64,000 nt of DNA, taken from JAJPHF01 sp035293805 (lineage in GTDB: Bacteria; Chloroflexota; UBA6077; JAJPHF01). Shown piece by piece: positions 25,750-35,320 of this stretch (positions within the stretch are counted from its first letter, which is position 1; each line of letters opens with the position of its first letter). A model generated the notes under the pieces. That model had not been told where the DNA came from, did not search any database, and saw only the letters and a list, made by a program, of their open reading frames with translations. The position numbers and the translations under genes are program-made. The stretch is from the NCBI GenBank assembly GCA_035293805.1, contig DATGMD010000044.1, positions 124,001 to 188,000 of the forward strand. The letters run 5' to 3'.

Positions 25750-26688
25750 CTACACCTTCTCCGGTACTTGCTCGCCCAGCAGTCCCGACGGTCGGAACAC
25801 CATGATGAGGATCAGAATACCGAAAACGACGGCTTGCGTCCATCGCGGATCGAAGTAGAAGTCGCTGAGCGCGGACACGACGCCGATGATGATACCGCCG
25901 AGCACGGCGCCGGTCAGGTTGCCGATGCCGCCGAGCACGGCCGCCGTAAAGGCCATCAGCCCGCCCCGGAACCCCTGCATGAACCAGGCGCTGTTGTTGT
26001 ACAGCCCCGACAGGAAGCCGGCGGCCCCCGCGAGCGCGCCGCCCAGCAGGAAGGTCAGCGCGATCGTCTGGTTGATGTTGATGCCCATGAGGGACGCTGC
26101 CTCGCGGTCCTGCGCCGTGGCGCGCATCGCCTTGCCCAGGCGGGTGTTGGACACGAACAGGTTCAGCCCCACCAGTAGCGGCACGGTGAGCAGCAGCACC
26201 ACCAGGTCCTTGCTGCTGAAGCGGACCGAGGTGTTCAGGCCCAGCACGTCGTGGAGCAGGTCCACGTTCGGCAGCAGGTCGGGAAAGCGCACCTGCGACG
26301 CGCCGTACCAGTGCAGGCCGACGTTCATCAGGATGAACGAGACGCCGATGGCCGAGATGAGTGGCGCGAGCCGCGGCGCGTTGCGGAGCCGGCGGTAGGC
26401 GAGCCGCTCGATGACGACGTTCAGCACCGCGCAGACGACGATCGCGATGACGAGCGCGAGCACGAGCGTGAGCGCCAGGAGCGGCGGTGGGGACCCGCGC
26501 GTGACGCCCGCCTCCAGCACGACGGTGAGCGCCGTGAAGGTGCCGATCATATACACATCGCCGTGGGCGAAGTTGATCAGCTCGATGATCCCGTAGACCA
26601 GCGTGTAGCCGAGAGCGATGAGCGCGAACAGCGCGCCGTTCGCCAGCCCGAGGATCAACACCTGGATGAGGATCTCGGCGTCGTGCAT
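25750..26688 (-). CDS. livH: Branched-chain amino-acid-type ABC transporter permease
   Basis: Permease of 312 aa with eight or so helices. It contains ALIALGYTLVYGIIELINFA, the LivH hallmark, and the coupling motif TRLGKAMRATAQDREAASLMG. The gene starts 2 nt after the livK stop. Confidence 0.93.
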   Translation of the reverse strand: MHDAEILIQVLILGLANGALFALIALGYTLVYGIIELINFAHGDVYMIGTFTALTVVLEAGVTRGSPPPLLALTLVLALVIAIVVCAVLNVVIERLAYRRLRNAPRLAPLISAIGVSFILMNVGLHWYGASQVRFPDLLPNVDLLHDVLGLNTSVRFSSKDLVVLLLTVPLLVGLNLFVSNTRLGKAMRATAQDREAASLMGININQTIALTFLLGGALAGAAGFLSGLYNNSAWFMQGFRGGLMAFTAAVLGGIGNLTGAVLGGIIIGVVSALSDFYFDPRWTQAVVFGILILIMVFRPSGLLGEQVPEKV

Positions 26689-26690
26689 AC

Positions 26691-27977
26691 CTAGTCGGCC
26701 GTCATCATCGTGATGAACTGGACGTCCTCGATCTTGGGGCCCTTAAACTGGGAGACGCTCAGGTTCGTCAACGTGGTGTCGCCGTTCTTGTCGAACGACC
26801 AGGTACCCAACGCGCCGTCGTGGTCCTTGGTAGCCATCACGGCATCCGTGATCGCCGCGCGGTCCTTCCGGTTGACCCGGGCGATGGCGTCCAGCACGGC
26901 GCTGGCCGCGTCGTAGCCGTAAACCGCGTAGACCTCGGGATCGCTCTTGTACTTGTCGCGGTAGCGCTGCAGCCACTGCTGCGCCTTGCCCTGATAGTTC
27001 TTGACGGGCACGCCGCCGAACGTGACGTAGGTGTCGATCGCCGCGTCGCCGGCGGCATCGAGGAACGCCTGCTCGAAGATGCCATCGGGACCCATCAGCT
27101 TGACGTCCTTGCCCAGCTGGGCGCGCAGGTCTTGCCACAGCTTGCCGGCGTTGTTCTGGGTGATGCCGCCGAAGTAGACGAGGTCCGGGTTCGCCTGCTT
27201 GACTTTCAGCGCCAGGCTCCGATAGTCGCTCGCCTTGGGATCGATGCTATCGGGACGGTCGGGCGGCGACACCTCGAGGCCGCGGCGCTTCGCCTCCTGG
27301 TAAAAGACGGTGGCCAGGCCACGGCCGTATAGCTCGGAATCATCCAGCACGTAGACCCGCTTGGCGCCTAGCTGCTGCGCCTCCTTCGCGCCGACGGTGC
27401 CTTGCAGGTCGTCGGCGGGCACCACACGCGCGTAGTTGCGCTTGCCGGTCGGGTAGTAGACATCGGGCTCGTTTGGCTCGCCCTTGCCCGGCTTCGTGAG
27501 CCCGACGGCGGTGTTTGCGGGGGACACCATAACGAGGTTGGCGCGGTTGAGAATGGGGATCGAGACTTTCGCGGCGCCCGAGTTGAACGTGCCAATGTAC
27601 GCCATCACGTCGGGGTCGTTGACGGCGCGATTGGCGTTTTCGGACTCCTTGCCCTCGTCCCACGCGCCCTTGGCGGGGGTCGCGTCGTCGAGCGGCTCGT
27701 AGACGATGGTGAAGTCGCCCGCCTTGCCGCCGCGCTCCTCGATCGCCATACAGATCGCGTTGACGATGGTCTGCGTCTGGCCCAGGGAGCTGCCGGTCAT
27801 CGGCAGGCTGGAGAGGATCTTTATCGTATCGGCGCCGGTCTTGCCGGTGTTCACGCCGCTACAGTTGGCCCCGCCGCCCGCCGTCGCGCCGGCGCCGGAG
27901 CGACCGCTGCACGCGGTGAGGGCAACCAGCAGCGCGGCCATCAGGACCGGGGCGGCGCGCCACGACGAACGAAGCAT
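26691..27977 (-). CDS. livK: LIV-type ABC transporter substrate-binding lipoprotein
   Basis: Periplasmic-type binding protein of 428 aa anchored outside the membrane. The signal peptide ends at the lipobox LTAC near residue 22, followed by a Gly/Ala linker. The type I fold starts at IKILSSLPMTGSSLGQT, with TFNSGAAKVSIPILNRANL and VYAVYGYDAASAVLDAIARV. The LIV-family proteins also carry amides, urea or aromatic acids, so leucine specificity is not certain. First gene of livKHMGF, with its own promoter. Confidence 0.92.
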   Translation of the reverse strand: MLRSSWRAAPVLMAALLVALTACSGRSGAGATAGGGANCSGVNTGKTGADTIKILSSLPMTGSSLGQTQTIVNAICMAIEERGGKAGDFTIVYEPLDDATPAKGAWDEGKESENANRAVNDPDVMAYIGTFNSGAAKVSIPILNRANLVMVSPANTAVGLTKPGKGEPNEPDVYYPTGKRNYARVVPADDLQGTVGAKEAQQLGAKRVYVLDDSELYGRGLATVFYQEAKRRGLEVSPPDRPDSIDPKASDYRSLALKVKQANPDLVYFGGITQNNAGKLWQDLRAQLGKDVKLMGPDGIFEQAFLDAAGDAAIDTYVTFGGVPVKNYQGKAQQWLQRYRDKYKSDPEVYAVYGYDAASAVLDAIARVNRKDRAAITDAVMATKDHDGALGTWSFDKNGDTTLTNLSVSQFKGPKIEDVQFITMMTAD

Positions 27978-28131
27978 GCCTGGCTACCTCCTCTCGCCCG
28001 CTGAGGAAAGCGGCCCCGAGCGGGCGGTACAGGACGGGATACGACGGAGAAACCGGGGTGTGTCGGGTCGCTAGGCCGCGCCCCGCGGATTGGTCCGGAA
28101 GCGCCTGGCACCCCAGACTGATCATTAGCGC

Positions 28132-28161
28132 AGTATAGAAACGGCCGTCGGTCATCGTCAA
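28132..28161 (-). promoter_or_regulatory. Sigma-A-type promoter of the liv operon
   Basis: On the minus strand TTGACG (28161-28156) and TATACT (28137-28132) are separated by 18 bp. The start of transcription would be near 28125, giving a leader of about 150 nt before livK. The rest of the 291-nt gap (27978-28268) shows no gene. Confidence 0.65.
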
Positions 28162-28268
28162 CCGATGGGGTGGAGGCCGAAGTCGCGCGGCCGCGTGCCG
28201 CATCGCGGGTTCGCCGGGTGAAGGCGGCAGCGGGGGAGCCGGCGGGGCGGGGCGTACCGAAAGGCCGG

Positions 28269-30770
28269 CTAGCGTTGCCGCGGGGGCACCGCGCGCCCGT
28301 TCGTCGGTGGGGTTGGCGCCACCACCACGCCACCGGTCGGCACGACCGTCCCACTGAGCGGGGTGGCGCCTTCCGGGTGGGCGGTCCCCGACGCGGCCGG
28401 AGTCAGCGGTGTGGCGGAGACGCCCTGCGAGGGCTGGACCGTGCTGGGCGTAACGGCGGGGCGCGCGCCCCGTGGAGGCGCGGCGCCGGCCGCCGGGGCA
28501 GCACCCGCTGCCAGCCCGGGCGCCGCGCCGCTTGCCACCGGGTACATGAGAACGCCCTGGACGGGCGGACCGCTGTTCGCGGAGGGCACGACAGTCACCC
28601 CGGGCAACGGTGCGTTGCCGCTATCACCCACGGGAATCCCCCCCGCGCCGGTCGGCGGGCCAGCGGTGCCCGTGTCGAGCGCCAGCCGTCCCGCGCTCGG
28701 GAGCGCCGTCCGCGCGGGATCGTCCCCGCCTGCGCTGAGGCCCGATCCACCCGAGCCGCTTGCCAACCCGGACGATCGGCCCGGGACCACGCCGGCCCCG
28801 CCGCCCGCCCGGTCGGCCGCGACTCCGGCCGGCGCCGCAGCGGGGAAGCCCCCACCCAAGCCGGCCGTGGGCGCGAGCGGCGTAGTGGCGGCCGCGGGGG
28901 CCGCGGCGGCGCTGGCAAACGGGGGCAGCGCGGGCGGCGCGCTCACGATATCCGCCGCGGCCGGCGGAGACACGCTGCTCCCGTTCGCGCCGCGCGTCCC
29001 CAGCCCAGCGGGCGCGGGCGGCAGCGAGACGGGGGCCTGCCCGGTCGGCGCCAGGCCCCGTTGCGCCGCGAGTGGGGCCGCAGTCGGCGGCGCCGGGCGG
29101 GCTGGCTGGCGCGGCAAGCCCGGGATGCTGAAGCCAAACGCGGGCGGGGCCGGTGTGGCGGTAGATTCCTCCGCCGGCTGAGCGCTCGGCAGAGACTCGG
29201 CGGAGGCGGTGCTGGCTGCGGGCAGCGTCGGTTCGGCGCTCGGGATCGCGCGGACCGTCGCCAGCGCCGCCGCCACGGTCCCCCCGTTGGCGCCGTCGCC
29301 GGCAGACGGGCGGTCCGCGTCAGCGCCGGCGTCCGGTTGGGTGGGAGCCTCGGGGGCCGCACCCGCGGCGCCGGCGATGCGGACTGGCGGGCGGCCGACG
29401 ATGACGGCGCGAGTGGCCGGCGCGGCGGGCGCGCGGGCCGCGCTCGGGGCCGCGGGCACCGCTGCACGCACCCACTCTGGCAGCGCGGGAGCCGCGGTCG
29501 GGCCATCGACCCACGCGACCGTCTGGCCCTGCACGCGGAAGCGAAGCACCAGCCGACCGTTGGCCGGGATCTCCCCCTGCTGGGACACCGCACCGGGCGA
29601 CTCGCCCGGCGCCGGCCCCCCGAACAGCGCCTGCCCGTCGGTTGGCCAGAGCGCCACATGGTACGGACGGGCCGCCTCGCTCCCCCAGAGCAGCACCGTG
29701 TACTCGCCGGCTGGATCGGGCAGGACTGTTGCCGCGCCGCGGTCGCGCGGCAGTGGGCCGCGAGCCGCGGGGATCTGGTCGAGCCAGCCGCCACCGTCGG
29801 GCGGCTGCCCCACCAGCCGCCCGCGCGGATCCGCGACGACCCAGCCGGCTGGCCCGTCGACCGCGACGACCAGCGCCGGGGGCACCACCGCGGGGCGCGG
29901 GAGCGCGGGCTGCCGCCCGACCAGCACCTCGCTCGTCGTGCCGGGCGGCAGCTCTTGCCGGCCATCGTTGGCGGTAACGCTCGCGGGCGCATCGGCGGTG
30001 GCCACGGCGAGGCGCCCCGCGGCGTCGCGCTGCAGCTGGAAGCGGCGCCCGGCGACGCGGGCGCCGTCGGGCGTGAACGCCTCGACGCCGCGTGTGTCCG
30101 ACGCGCTGCTAGCGTCCAGCCAGACGCTGCCTTCGGCGAGCTGCACGCGAACGACGTCCTCGACACTGCTTGGGAGCAGCACGACGGCCGAGCGCGGTTC
30201 GACGGTCGCCACGGTGCCCCCGGGCCACGCGACGCTCGCCCGTCCATCCGCCCCGGTCTGGACCCGGTCGTCTGACCCGACTACAACGGCACCACGCGCG
30301 GGCGTCGGCTCGCGGGCGCCCGCGCGCCAGACCAGCACATCCCCCTGTAGCCCCACCACGGTCGGCTCTTGCGCCCGGATCAGTAAGCCCGGGAGCGGCT
30401 CTGGGGCTCTCGGCGTAGCGACGAAGATCAGCAGCGCGGACGCTCCGGCCAGGCCGCCGACGACGGCCACCAGCCAGCCGCGCCGGCGCACCCGCGAGGC
30501 GAGCGGGAAGGTCCGGTCCACGGGCCGCGCCGCGGCCGGCGGCCCGCTCGGCACAGGATGGCCTGGGTCGCGCGCCCCCGCCGCCAGGGCCTCGTGGGCC
30601 ACGGGCCGCGGCAGTTCCTGGGCGTGCGCTTCCAACGCGGGAGGGAGCGGCGCTGGAGGGCCATTCTCGTTAGGGGCCGCTTCCGTACCGCTCCCCGTTC
30701 CGGCGGGGAGCGCCCCGGGTGGCGGATGTTCGGCCAGTGGCGAACTCACGGCGCCAGTCGCCTCCGACAC
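28269..30770 (-). CDS. FecR-like single-pass membrane protein with long Pro/Ala-rich tail
   Basis: Unrecognised 833-aa protein. Residues 1-90 are cytoplasmic and disordered. One membrane segment (GWLVAVVGGLAGASALLIFVA) lies at about 98-118. Residues about 130-310 resemble a FecR-type extracytoplasmic domain: VVVGSDDRVQTGADGRASV, GGTVATVEPRSAVVLL, VRVQLAEGSVWLDA. The remaining 500 residues are Ala/Pro/Gly/Ser-rich and low-complexity, with no fold visible. The start is GTG, 9 nt after the stop of an 88-aa coiled-coil gene, so both are probably cotranscribed. FecR-like domains in Gram-positives and Chloroflexota sense or scaffold at the surface; function here is unknown. Confidence 0.75.
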   Translation of the reverse strand: MSEATGAVSSPLAEHPPPGALPAGTGSGTEAAPNENGPPAPLPPALEAHAQELPRPVAHEALAAGARDPGHPVPSGPPAAARPVDRTFPLASRVRRRGWLVAVVGGLAGASALLIFVATPRAPEPLPGLLIRAQEPTVVGLQGDVLVWRAGAREPTPARGAVVVGSDDRVQTGADGRASVAWPGGTVATVEPRSAVVLLPSSVEDVVRVQLAEGSVWLDASSASDTRGVEAFTPDGARVAGRRFQLQRDAAGRLAVATADAPASVTANDGRQELPPGTTSEVLVGRQPALPRPAVVPPALVVAVDGPAGWVVADPRGRLVGQPPDGGGWLDQIPAARGPLPRDRGAATVLPDPAGEYTVLLWGSEAARPYHVALWPTDGQALFGGPAPGESPGAVSQQGEIPANGRLVLRFRVQGQTVAWVDGPTAAPALPEWVRAAVPAAPSAARAPAAPATRAVIVGRPPVRIAGAAGAAPEAPTQPDAGADADRPSAGDGANGGTVAAALATVRAIPSAEPTLPAASTASAESLPSAQPAEESTATPAPPAFGFSIPGLPRQPARPAPPTAAPLAAQRGLAPTGQAPVSLPPAPAGLGTRGANGSSVSPPAAADIVSAPPALPPFASAAAAPAAATTPLAPTAGLGGGFPAAAPAGVAADRAGGGAGVVPGRSSGLASGSGGSGLSAGGDDPARTALPSAGRLALDTGTAGPPTGAGGIPVGDSGNAPLPGVTVVPSANSGPPVQGVLMYPVASGAAPGLAAGAAPAAGAAPPRGARPAVTPSTVQPSQGVSATPLTPAASGTAHPEGATPLSGTVVPTGGVVVAPTPPTNGRAVPPRQR

Positions 30771-30779
30771 GGCGTCGCG

Positions 30780-31046
30780 CTAAGCAAGGCTGCCCGCAGG
30801 CTGCAAGTCGGCCAGCTCGGTCTCCAGCCCGCTGAGCCGCCGCGCTTGGGCGTCGAGGGTAGTCTGGAGCGCGGCCAGACGCTCCAGCGCCGCCTCGAGC
30901 TGCAGCTCCCACGGGCTGAACAGCGCGTCGACCGCAGCCGCCGCTTCCGGCACCAAGAGCGCCGCCCGCGTCACCGGCCCGCTCGCTAGCTCGCGCCGTG
31001 CCTTGCGCGCGGCGTAGCCGGTTTCGCGCCGATAGTGTGCCTGCAC
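30780..31046 (-). CDS. 88-aa coiled-coil protein
   Basis: Small protein starting at GTG 31046 behind a perfect AGGAGGT. Residues 33-80 are predicted helical with heptad spacing (LFSPWELQLEAALERLAALQ, AQARRLSGLETELADLQ), giving a likely coiled coil; the first 20 residues are basic. There is no membrane segment. It immediately precedes the FecR-like membrane protein, so it may be its cytoplasmic partner. No known family recognised. Confidence 0.7.
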   Translation of the reverse strand: MQAHYRRETGYAARKARRELASGPVTRAALLVPEAAAAVDALFSPWELQLEAALERLAALQTTLDAQARRLSGLETELADLQPAGSLA

Positions 31047-31353
31047 GGTTACCTCCTGTCCAAGCGCCCGCGCGGGCGCTTGTTGCGCCCCGGACGGCTA
31101 CTGGCGGCCGCTCGTGATCGGTTCGGCGCAAGCGCCGTCCATCTCGCTCAGCATAGGCAACCGCGATGAAAGATGGGCAGGGGAATGGGCTTACGGACGC
31201 GCTACGAGTGGCTAGGACCAGTACGGGCGCGAGGCGCGGCTGCCGCTGCCGACTTGCACCTACGCCGCCGACCGGCCCGTCTCCACGCTGGTTACCAGGC
31301 CGGGTGAGTCGCTCGGGCTGCGGCCTACCGACACACCCTCTTTGGCTAGATGC
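31047..31353. other. 307-nt intergenic region, no gene seen
   Basis: Probably carries the promoter of the 88-aa/FecR-like pair. On the minus strand a TATGCT sequence near 31152-31157 could be a -10, but no clear -35 accompanies it. A short plus-strand frame here is Arg/Pro-rich and unsupported. Confidence 0.4.
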
Positions 31354-32610
31354 TTAGCTCGCAGGCTCATGCAGCAGGCTCATCGCGCGGTCGTAGTCGC
31401 CCTGCACCATGTAGGCGTCGACCAGCAGCAGCCGCACTTCCTCGTGCTGGGTCCGATAGGCGCCATCGTGCAGCATGACCGTGAGCCGCGAGATGACGCT
31501 TTCGACATCTTCAGGCGAGCGATCCACGATGCTGCGGTAGGTGTCAAGCGCCCCCGCCACGTCGCCGCTCTTGAGCTGCTGTCCAGCCTGCTCGAGCGGG
31601 CTGCCGCTGGGCCCTTCGAACAGCTCGGCCGCTTCAGGCTCGCCGGCGGGAGGAGCGGTTACCGGGGCCGGTCCCAGCTCCTCGGTGCTATCCTGCCGCG
31701 GCTCGATGGTCGCGCCCGCCTCGGCAGCCGGCTCCACGAGCGGTGTCGGCGCCAGATTGAAGCGCGTGATGTCGAGCGGCTCGGCGCCCTCAGGCACGGT
31801 CTCGCCCGTGGGCGACGGCGCTACCGGCTCCGGCGCGGGGGTGGCCCAGGTGGGTGGCTCCGGCGCCGAGGGCGATACCGTAGCAATCGTGCTCGTTCCC
31901 CAGCTCGGCACGGACGTCGCGCTGGGGCGCAGCGACGCCGACCAGTCGCTCGGCGGGGTGGAGGCTTCGGCCGACGCGGACGGCTCCGGCGCGGCTGGCG
32001 GCGACTCGGACGCCGCAGCGGGCGGCGCCGCGCTACCAGGCTCCGCCAGAGTTGACGCTTGCGACAGGCCCGCCATGAGGTTCTGGCGCGCGGTGGCGAG
32101 CGCCTGCGCCGCGCTGGCCCAGGCGTTCTGGATCGTCTCCAGCTCAGCCTGCGCGGCGCGTACGCGCCGGTCGAGGTCTGCGCGCTGCGCCGCTGCGGCG
32201 GCCTCGGCGGCCTCGCGCTGGGCGCGCAGCTCTTCCTCGGCCTGCTGACGATACGCGCGCAGCTCTTCCTCGGCCCGCGCGCGCAGCTCGCGCACGTCCT
32301 CTTCCCCGCGCGTGCGGATCGCCTGGGCCTCGTCCTCCGCCTGCGCGCGGATCGCCGCGGCGTCGCGCCGGGCGGCGTCCATCAGCTCGCCGGCCAGACG
32401 GTCTAGCTCGTTCAGCGCCTCGAGCCGCACGCCTCGCGCCACCCGCAAGGCCTCTTCCAAGGTCTGTTGGAGCTGACTGATCTGGGTCGTCTCACCCTGG
32501 AGCGCACTTCGCGTCTCGGCCAGCTCGCGCTGCACGCGCTCGATCGCGCTGGCGCCAGGCTCTTCCTGGCTTTCGGATGGTTGGTTCGCCGCGCGGTCGT
32601 CCTGCAGCAT
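31354..32610 (-). CDS. Coiled-coil protein with C-terminal TPR-like segment
   Basis: 418-aa cytoplasmic-type protein of unknown function. Residues 20-165 form a long coiled coil very rich in Glu/Arg/Ala, with repeated EEELRA-type units (RARAEEELRAYRQQAEEEL). Residues 170-330 are Pro/Ser/Ala-rich. Residues 335-418 contain two helix pairs resembling TPR repeats (LEQAGQQLKSGDVAGALDTY, RLLLVDAYMVQGDYDRAMSL). ATG 32610 is preferred because AGGGGGAGGAG lies just upstream. DivIVA-like scaffolds share the long coiled coil but not the TPR end; there is no DivIVA N-terminal membrane-binding motif. Confidence 0.75.
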   Translation of the reverse strand: MLQDDRAANQPSESQEEPGASAIERVQRELAETRSALQGETTQISQLQQTLEEALRVARGVRLEALNELDRLAGELMDAARRDAAAIRAQAEDEAQAIRTRGEEDVRELRARAEEELRAYRQQAEEELRAQREAAEAAAAAQRADLDRRVRAAQAELETIQNAWASAAQALATARQNLMAGLSQASTLAEPGSAAPPAAASESPPAAPEPSASAEASTPPSDWSASLRPSATSVPSWGTSTIATVSPSAPEPPTWATPAPEPVAPSPTGETVPEGAEPLDITRFNLAPTPLVEPAAEAGATIEPRQDSTEELGPAPVTAPPAGEPEAAELFEGPSGSPLEQAGQQLKSGDVAGALDTYRSIVDRSPEDVESVISRLTVMLHDGAYRTQHEEVRLLLVDAYMVQGDYDRAMSLLHEPAS

Positions 32611-32886
32611 GCACTCCTCCCCCTGCGGAACCGGGCCCTGGCACCACGCCACGGTCAGGATGCCGGGCCGGCGCCCCGGCGGGCGCCAAACCCTGGTTGC
32701 TCCCCGCTGATACAGTTGCCAGTATAGCGCGTGGTGCCTCGCCCACGGCTAGTAGCCCGGCGCACGAAAAACAGGGCTGCGAGGACGGCCGCGCACCGCG
32801 GCGAGAGCCGGTACGCGGGGAAGCTGAATCACGAAACGGAGAGCGGGCGGCGGTGCCCGGCAGCAGCACGGGCGCCCGGCCGCGCG

Positions 32887-33624
32887 CTAGTGGATGAACC
32901 GCGGGCCGGTCGTGATCACGACCGCGGCCGCGACGATTAGCAGCAGCACCAGGGCCGCCAGGAGGCGCAGGCGCGGCGAACGGCGTTGGGGCCTGCTCGT
33001 CGCCTCACCGGCGGCGGGCACGGACGTCGCCAACGGTTCGCGGCGGTCCGTTGGTGCGGCGGCCGCGGCGGGCGTAGTCGCGGCGCCAGGCTCGGATGAG
33101 GCGCGTGCCTCGCGTACGGGCGAAGCGGGGGGGGATTCCTCAGGCTGCGGCGCCGGCGCGGCCGGCGGCTCGGGCGCGGCCGCGGGCTGCGACGCTGCCG
33201 GCGTCCTGGCCCACGCCTCGATCAGCTCCGCAGTGATCTCGGTCGCGTCGCCGGTCGCCTGCTCACCATTGGGCGCCGCTAAGCCTGACTCGGCGGGCGA
33301 GGGTGTGGCGGCTGGGGGCCGGTCCGTGCGAGCAGCGGACGCCGGAGGCGGCGCCGAAGCGTGGGACTCGGCCGCGCGCGAGCCGGCGTCGGCGAGGGCG
33401 CCGCGCAGCTGGGCAATCTCGGCGAGCGCCGCACCGAGCGCCTGCTGCGCCTCCTCGCGCTGGCGGCGGGCCTCGGCCAGCTCGTTGGACAGTCCGGCTA
33501 CCCACGCCCGGAGGGCTTGGACCTCCTCGGGCGCGCTGGAATCATCGAACCACGCGGACAGCGAGGCGGCCTCACCTGGCGGCTCGCACTCCGCGTTCTG
33601 AGGCGGCTGGTCGACAGGCATCAT
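32887..33624 (-). CDS. Tail-anchored coiled-coil membrane protein
   Basis: 245-aa protein. Residues 30-75 form a coiled coil (VQALRAWVAGLSNELAEARR, REEAQQALGAALAEIAQLRG). Residues 80-210 are Pro/Ala-rich. The last 27 residues hold one membrane helix (LRLLAALVLLLIVAAAVVI) with a basic stretch before it (RPQRRSPRLR), so the body is cytoplasmic. The start is ATG 33624 after CAGGAG; the frame is open for 30 more residues upstream. It is divergent from the aminomutase-like gene, and with the other coiled-coil genes forms a likely scaffold module. Confidence 0.7.
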   Translation of the reverse strand: MMPVDQPPQNAECEPPGEAASLSAWFDDSSAPEEVQALRAWVAGLSNELAEARRQREEAQQALGAALAEIAQLRGALADAGSRAAESHASAPPPASAARTDRPPAATPSPAESGLAAPNGEQATGDATEITAELIEAWARTPAASQPAAAPEPPAAPAPQPEESPPASPVREARASSEPGAATTPAAAAAPTDRREPLATSVPAAGEATSRPQRRSPRLRLLAALVLLLIVAAAVVITTGPRFIH

Positions 33625-33845
33625 CTCCGGCTCCTGGCCGGATTCTAGCACGGCCCCCGGCGACGCCGGATCCCAAACCCGTCTCACCATGCGTGAGGGT
33701 TGTCCCAGCGTCATCTCATCGGCCGCGCACCGCGGGTTGTCGCCCTAGCGGGCATCGCGTATCCTCCAGACAGTGGCGAGCGGTGCGGCCTAAGTACCCC
33801 CGGCCCTCCGCGCTCATCGCTCGACACTCAGCACTGGAGGGCGAC

Positions 33846-35210
33846 ATGGCTGTGACCCGAGAGGCGGCGGCCGAGCTGACCGAGGCCTTCGCGCGGCGGT
33901 TCCCGCGCTCGCTGGCCGAATATCAGCGCGCGGAGTCGATCTTCCCCGCCGGCATCACGCACGATAGCCGCCACAGCGCGCCGTACCCGATTTACGTCGA
34001 CCGCGCGCAAGGCGCGCGGAAGTGGACGATCGACGACGTCGAGCTGCTCGACTACTGGATGGGTCACGGCGCCCTGCTGCTGGGTCACAACAATCCGGCC
34101 GTCGTAGAGGCCGTGCAAGCGCAGCTGGCGCGTGGCACTCACTACGGCGCCAGCCACCGGCTCGAAGAGGCCTGGGGCGCGCTGGTGCTGCGGCTCATCC
34201 CATCGGCCGAGCGCGTGCGCTTCACCAGCTCGGGCACCGAGGCCACGCTGATGGCACTGCGGCTGGCCCGCGCTGCCACGGGTCGCTCGAAGGTGATCAA
34301 GTTCCAGGGCCACTTCCACGGGTGGCACGACTATCTGGCTGTGGGCATTACGCCCCCGTTCGACGCGCCGAACTCGGCGGGCATCCCCGCCGAGGTCCTG
34401 AGCACGGTCCTGCTCGCGCCGCCGAACAGCTTGCGTGCCGTGCGCGACCTACTCGACGCCCACGACGACGTGGCGGCCGTGATCTTGGAGCCGGGCGGCG
34501 GCAGCAACGGCCTGATCGCGCCCGACCTGGAGTTCCTCCACGGCCTCCGCTCGCTCACGGCGAAGCGCGGCGTCGTGCTGATCTTCGACGAGGTGATCAC
34601 CGGTTTCCGCTACGCGCGTGGCGGCGCCCAGGAGCGCTACGGCATCACGCCCGACCTGACGACGCTGGCGAAGGTCCTCGCCGGCGGCCTGCCGGGTGGC
34701 GCGGTCGCCGGCAAGGCCGCGATCATGGCGTATCTGGACTACCGCGACGGCGACGCGCAGTGGAACCGCCACGGCCGGATCGGCCACCAGGGCACGTTCA
34801 ACGCCAACCCGCTGTCGGCCGCCGCCGGCATCGCCTGCCTGACGCAAGTGGCAGCGGGCGAGGCGAATCGCGCGGCCGACGCGCGCGGCACCGAGCTGCG
34901 CGAGGGGCTGGACGCAGTGCTGGCGCGGCGGGGCGTGCCCGGCTGGGTCGGTGGCGAAAGCTCGGTGTTCCACATCATCCTGGCCGAGCCCGGCATGCGC
35001 CGCCCCGGCAACCCCGCCGATCTCTTCCGCCTGACCCGCGGCCCGGTCGCGGAGGCGCTGCGCGAGGCGATGCTGCTCGAAGGCGTGGACCTGATGCACA
35101 CCGGCGCGCTCGTCTCCGCCGCCCACACGCCCGCCGACATCGCCGCCACCGTCGACGCCTTCGACCGCGCCCTCACCCGCCTGGAGCGCGCGGGCCTGCT
35201 GTCTGCGTAA
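33846..35210 (+). CDS. Glutamate-1-semialdehyde 2,1-aminomutase-like PLP enzyme (class III aminotransferase)
   Basis: PLP-dependent fold type I enzyme of 454 aa. It shows FTSSGTEATLMALRLARAAT (phosphate-binding), VIKFQGHFHGWHDY, VAAVILEPGGG, LIFDEVITGFR (Asp contacting the PLP nitrogen) and TTLAKVLAGGLPGGAVAGK, whose first Lys should hold PLP. These match the HemL group closely. True HemL is usually about 430 aa and next to other haem genes; none are here, and the FHGWHDY and GGSNGLIAP details fit a broader set of aspartate-aminotransferase-family paralogues. I therefore leave the symbol empty. ATG 33846 follows TGGAGGG. Confidence 0.88.
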   Translation: MAVTREAAAELTEAFARRFPRSLAEYQRAESIFPAGITHDSRHSAPYPIYVDRAQGARKWTIDDVELLDYWMGHGALLLGHNNPAVVEAVQAQLARGTHYGASHRLEEAWGALVLRLIPSAERVRFTSSGTEATLMALRLARAATGRSKVIKFQGHFHGWHDYLAVGITPPFDAPNSAGIPAEVLSTVLLAPPNSLRAVRDLLDAHDDVAAVILEPGGGSNGLIAPDLEFLHGLRSLTAKRGVVLIFDEVITGFRYARGGAQERYGITPDLTTLAKVLAGGLPGGAVAGKAAIMAYLDYRDGDAQWNRHGRIGHQGTFNANPLSAAAGIACLTQVAAGEANRAADARGTELREGLDAVLARRGVPGWVGGESSVFHIILAEPGMRRPGNPADLFRLTRGPVAEALREAMLLEGVDLMHTGALVSAAHTPADIAATVDAFDRALTRLERAGLLSA

Positions 35211-35320
35211 CGGCCGCCGTGTTAGGCTAGATAACGAACCGTAGGGACAGCTCTCGTGGCCGCTCGCGGCCATTCCGGGTCGTAGCTCTGACGATCCTGC
35301 ACCGCCACCGGAGAAGCCAG

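Noticed and set aside
28170..30783. Two long open frames on the plus strand across the FecR-like gene (over 500 and 700 codons).
   Set aside because: They are antisense to a better-supported gene, extremely rich in Arg/Gly/Ala, have no ribosome site or domain, and are expected at this GC content.
33846..35210. Naming the aminomutase-like gene hemL.
   Set aside because: Motifs fit HemL and several paralogue groups equally; there are no haem genes nearby.
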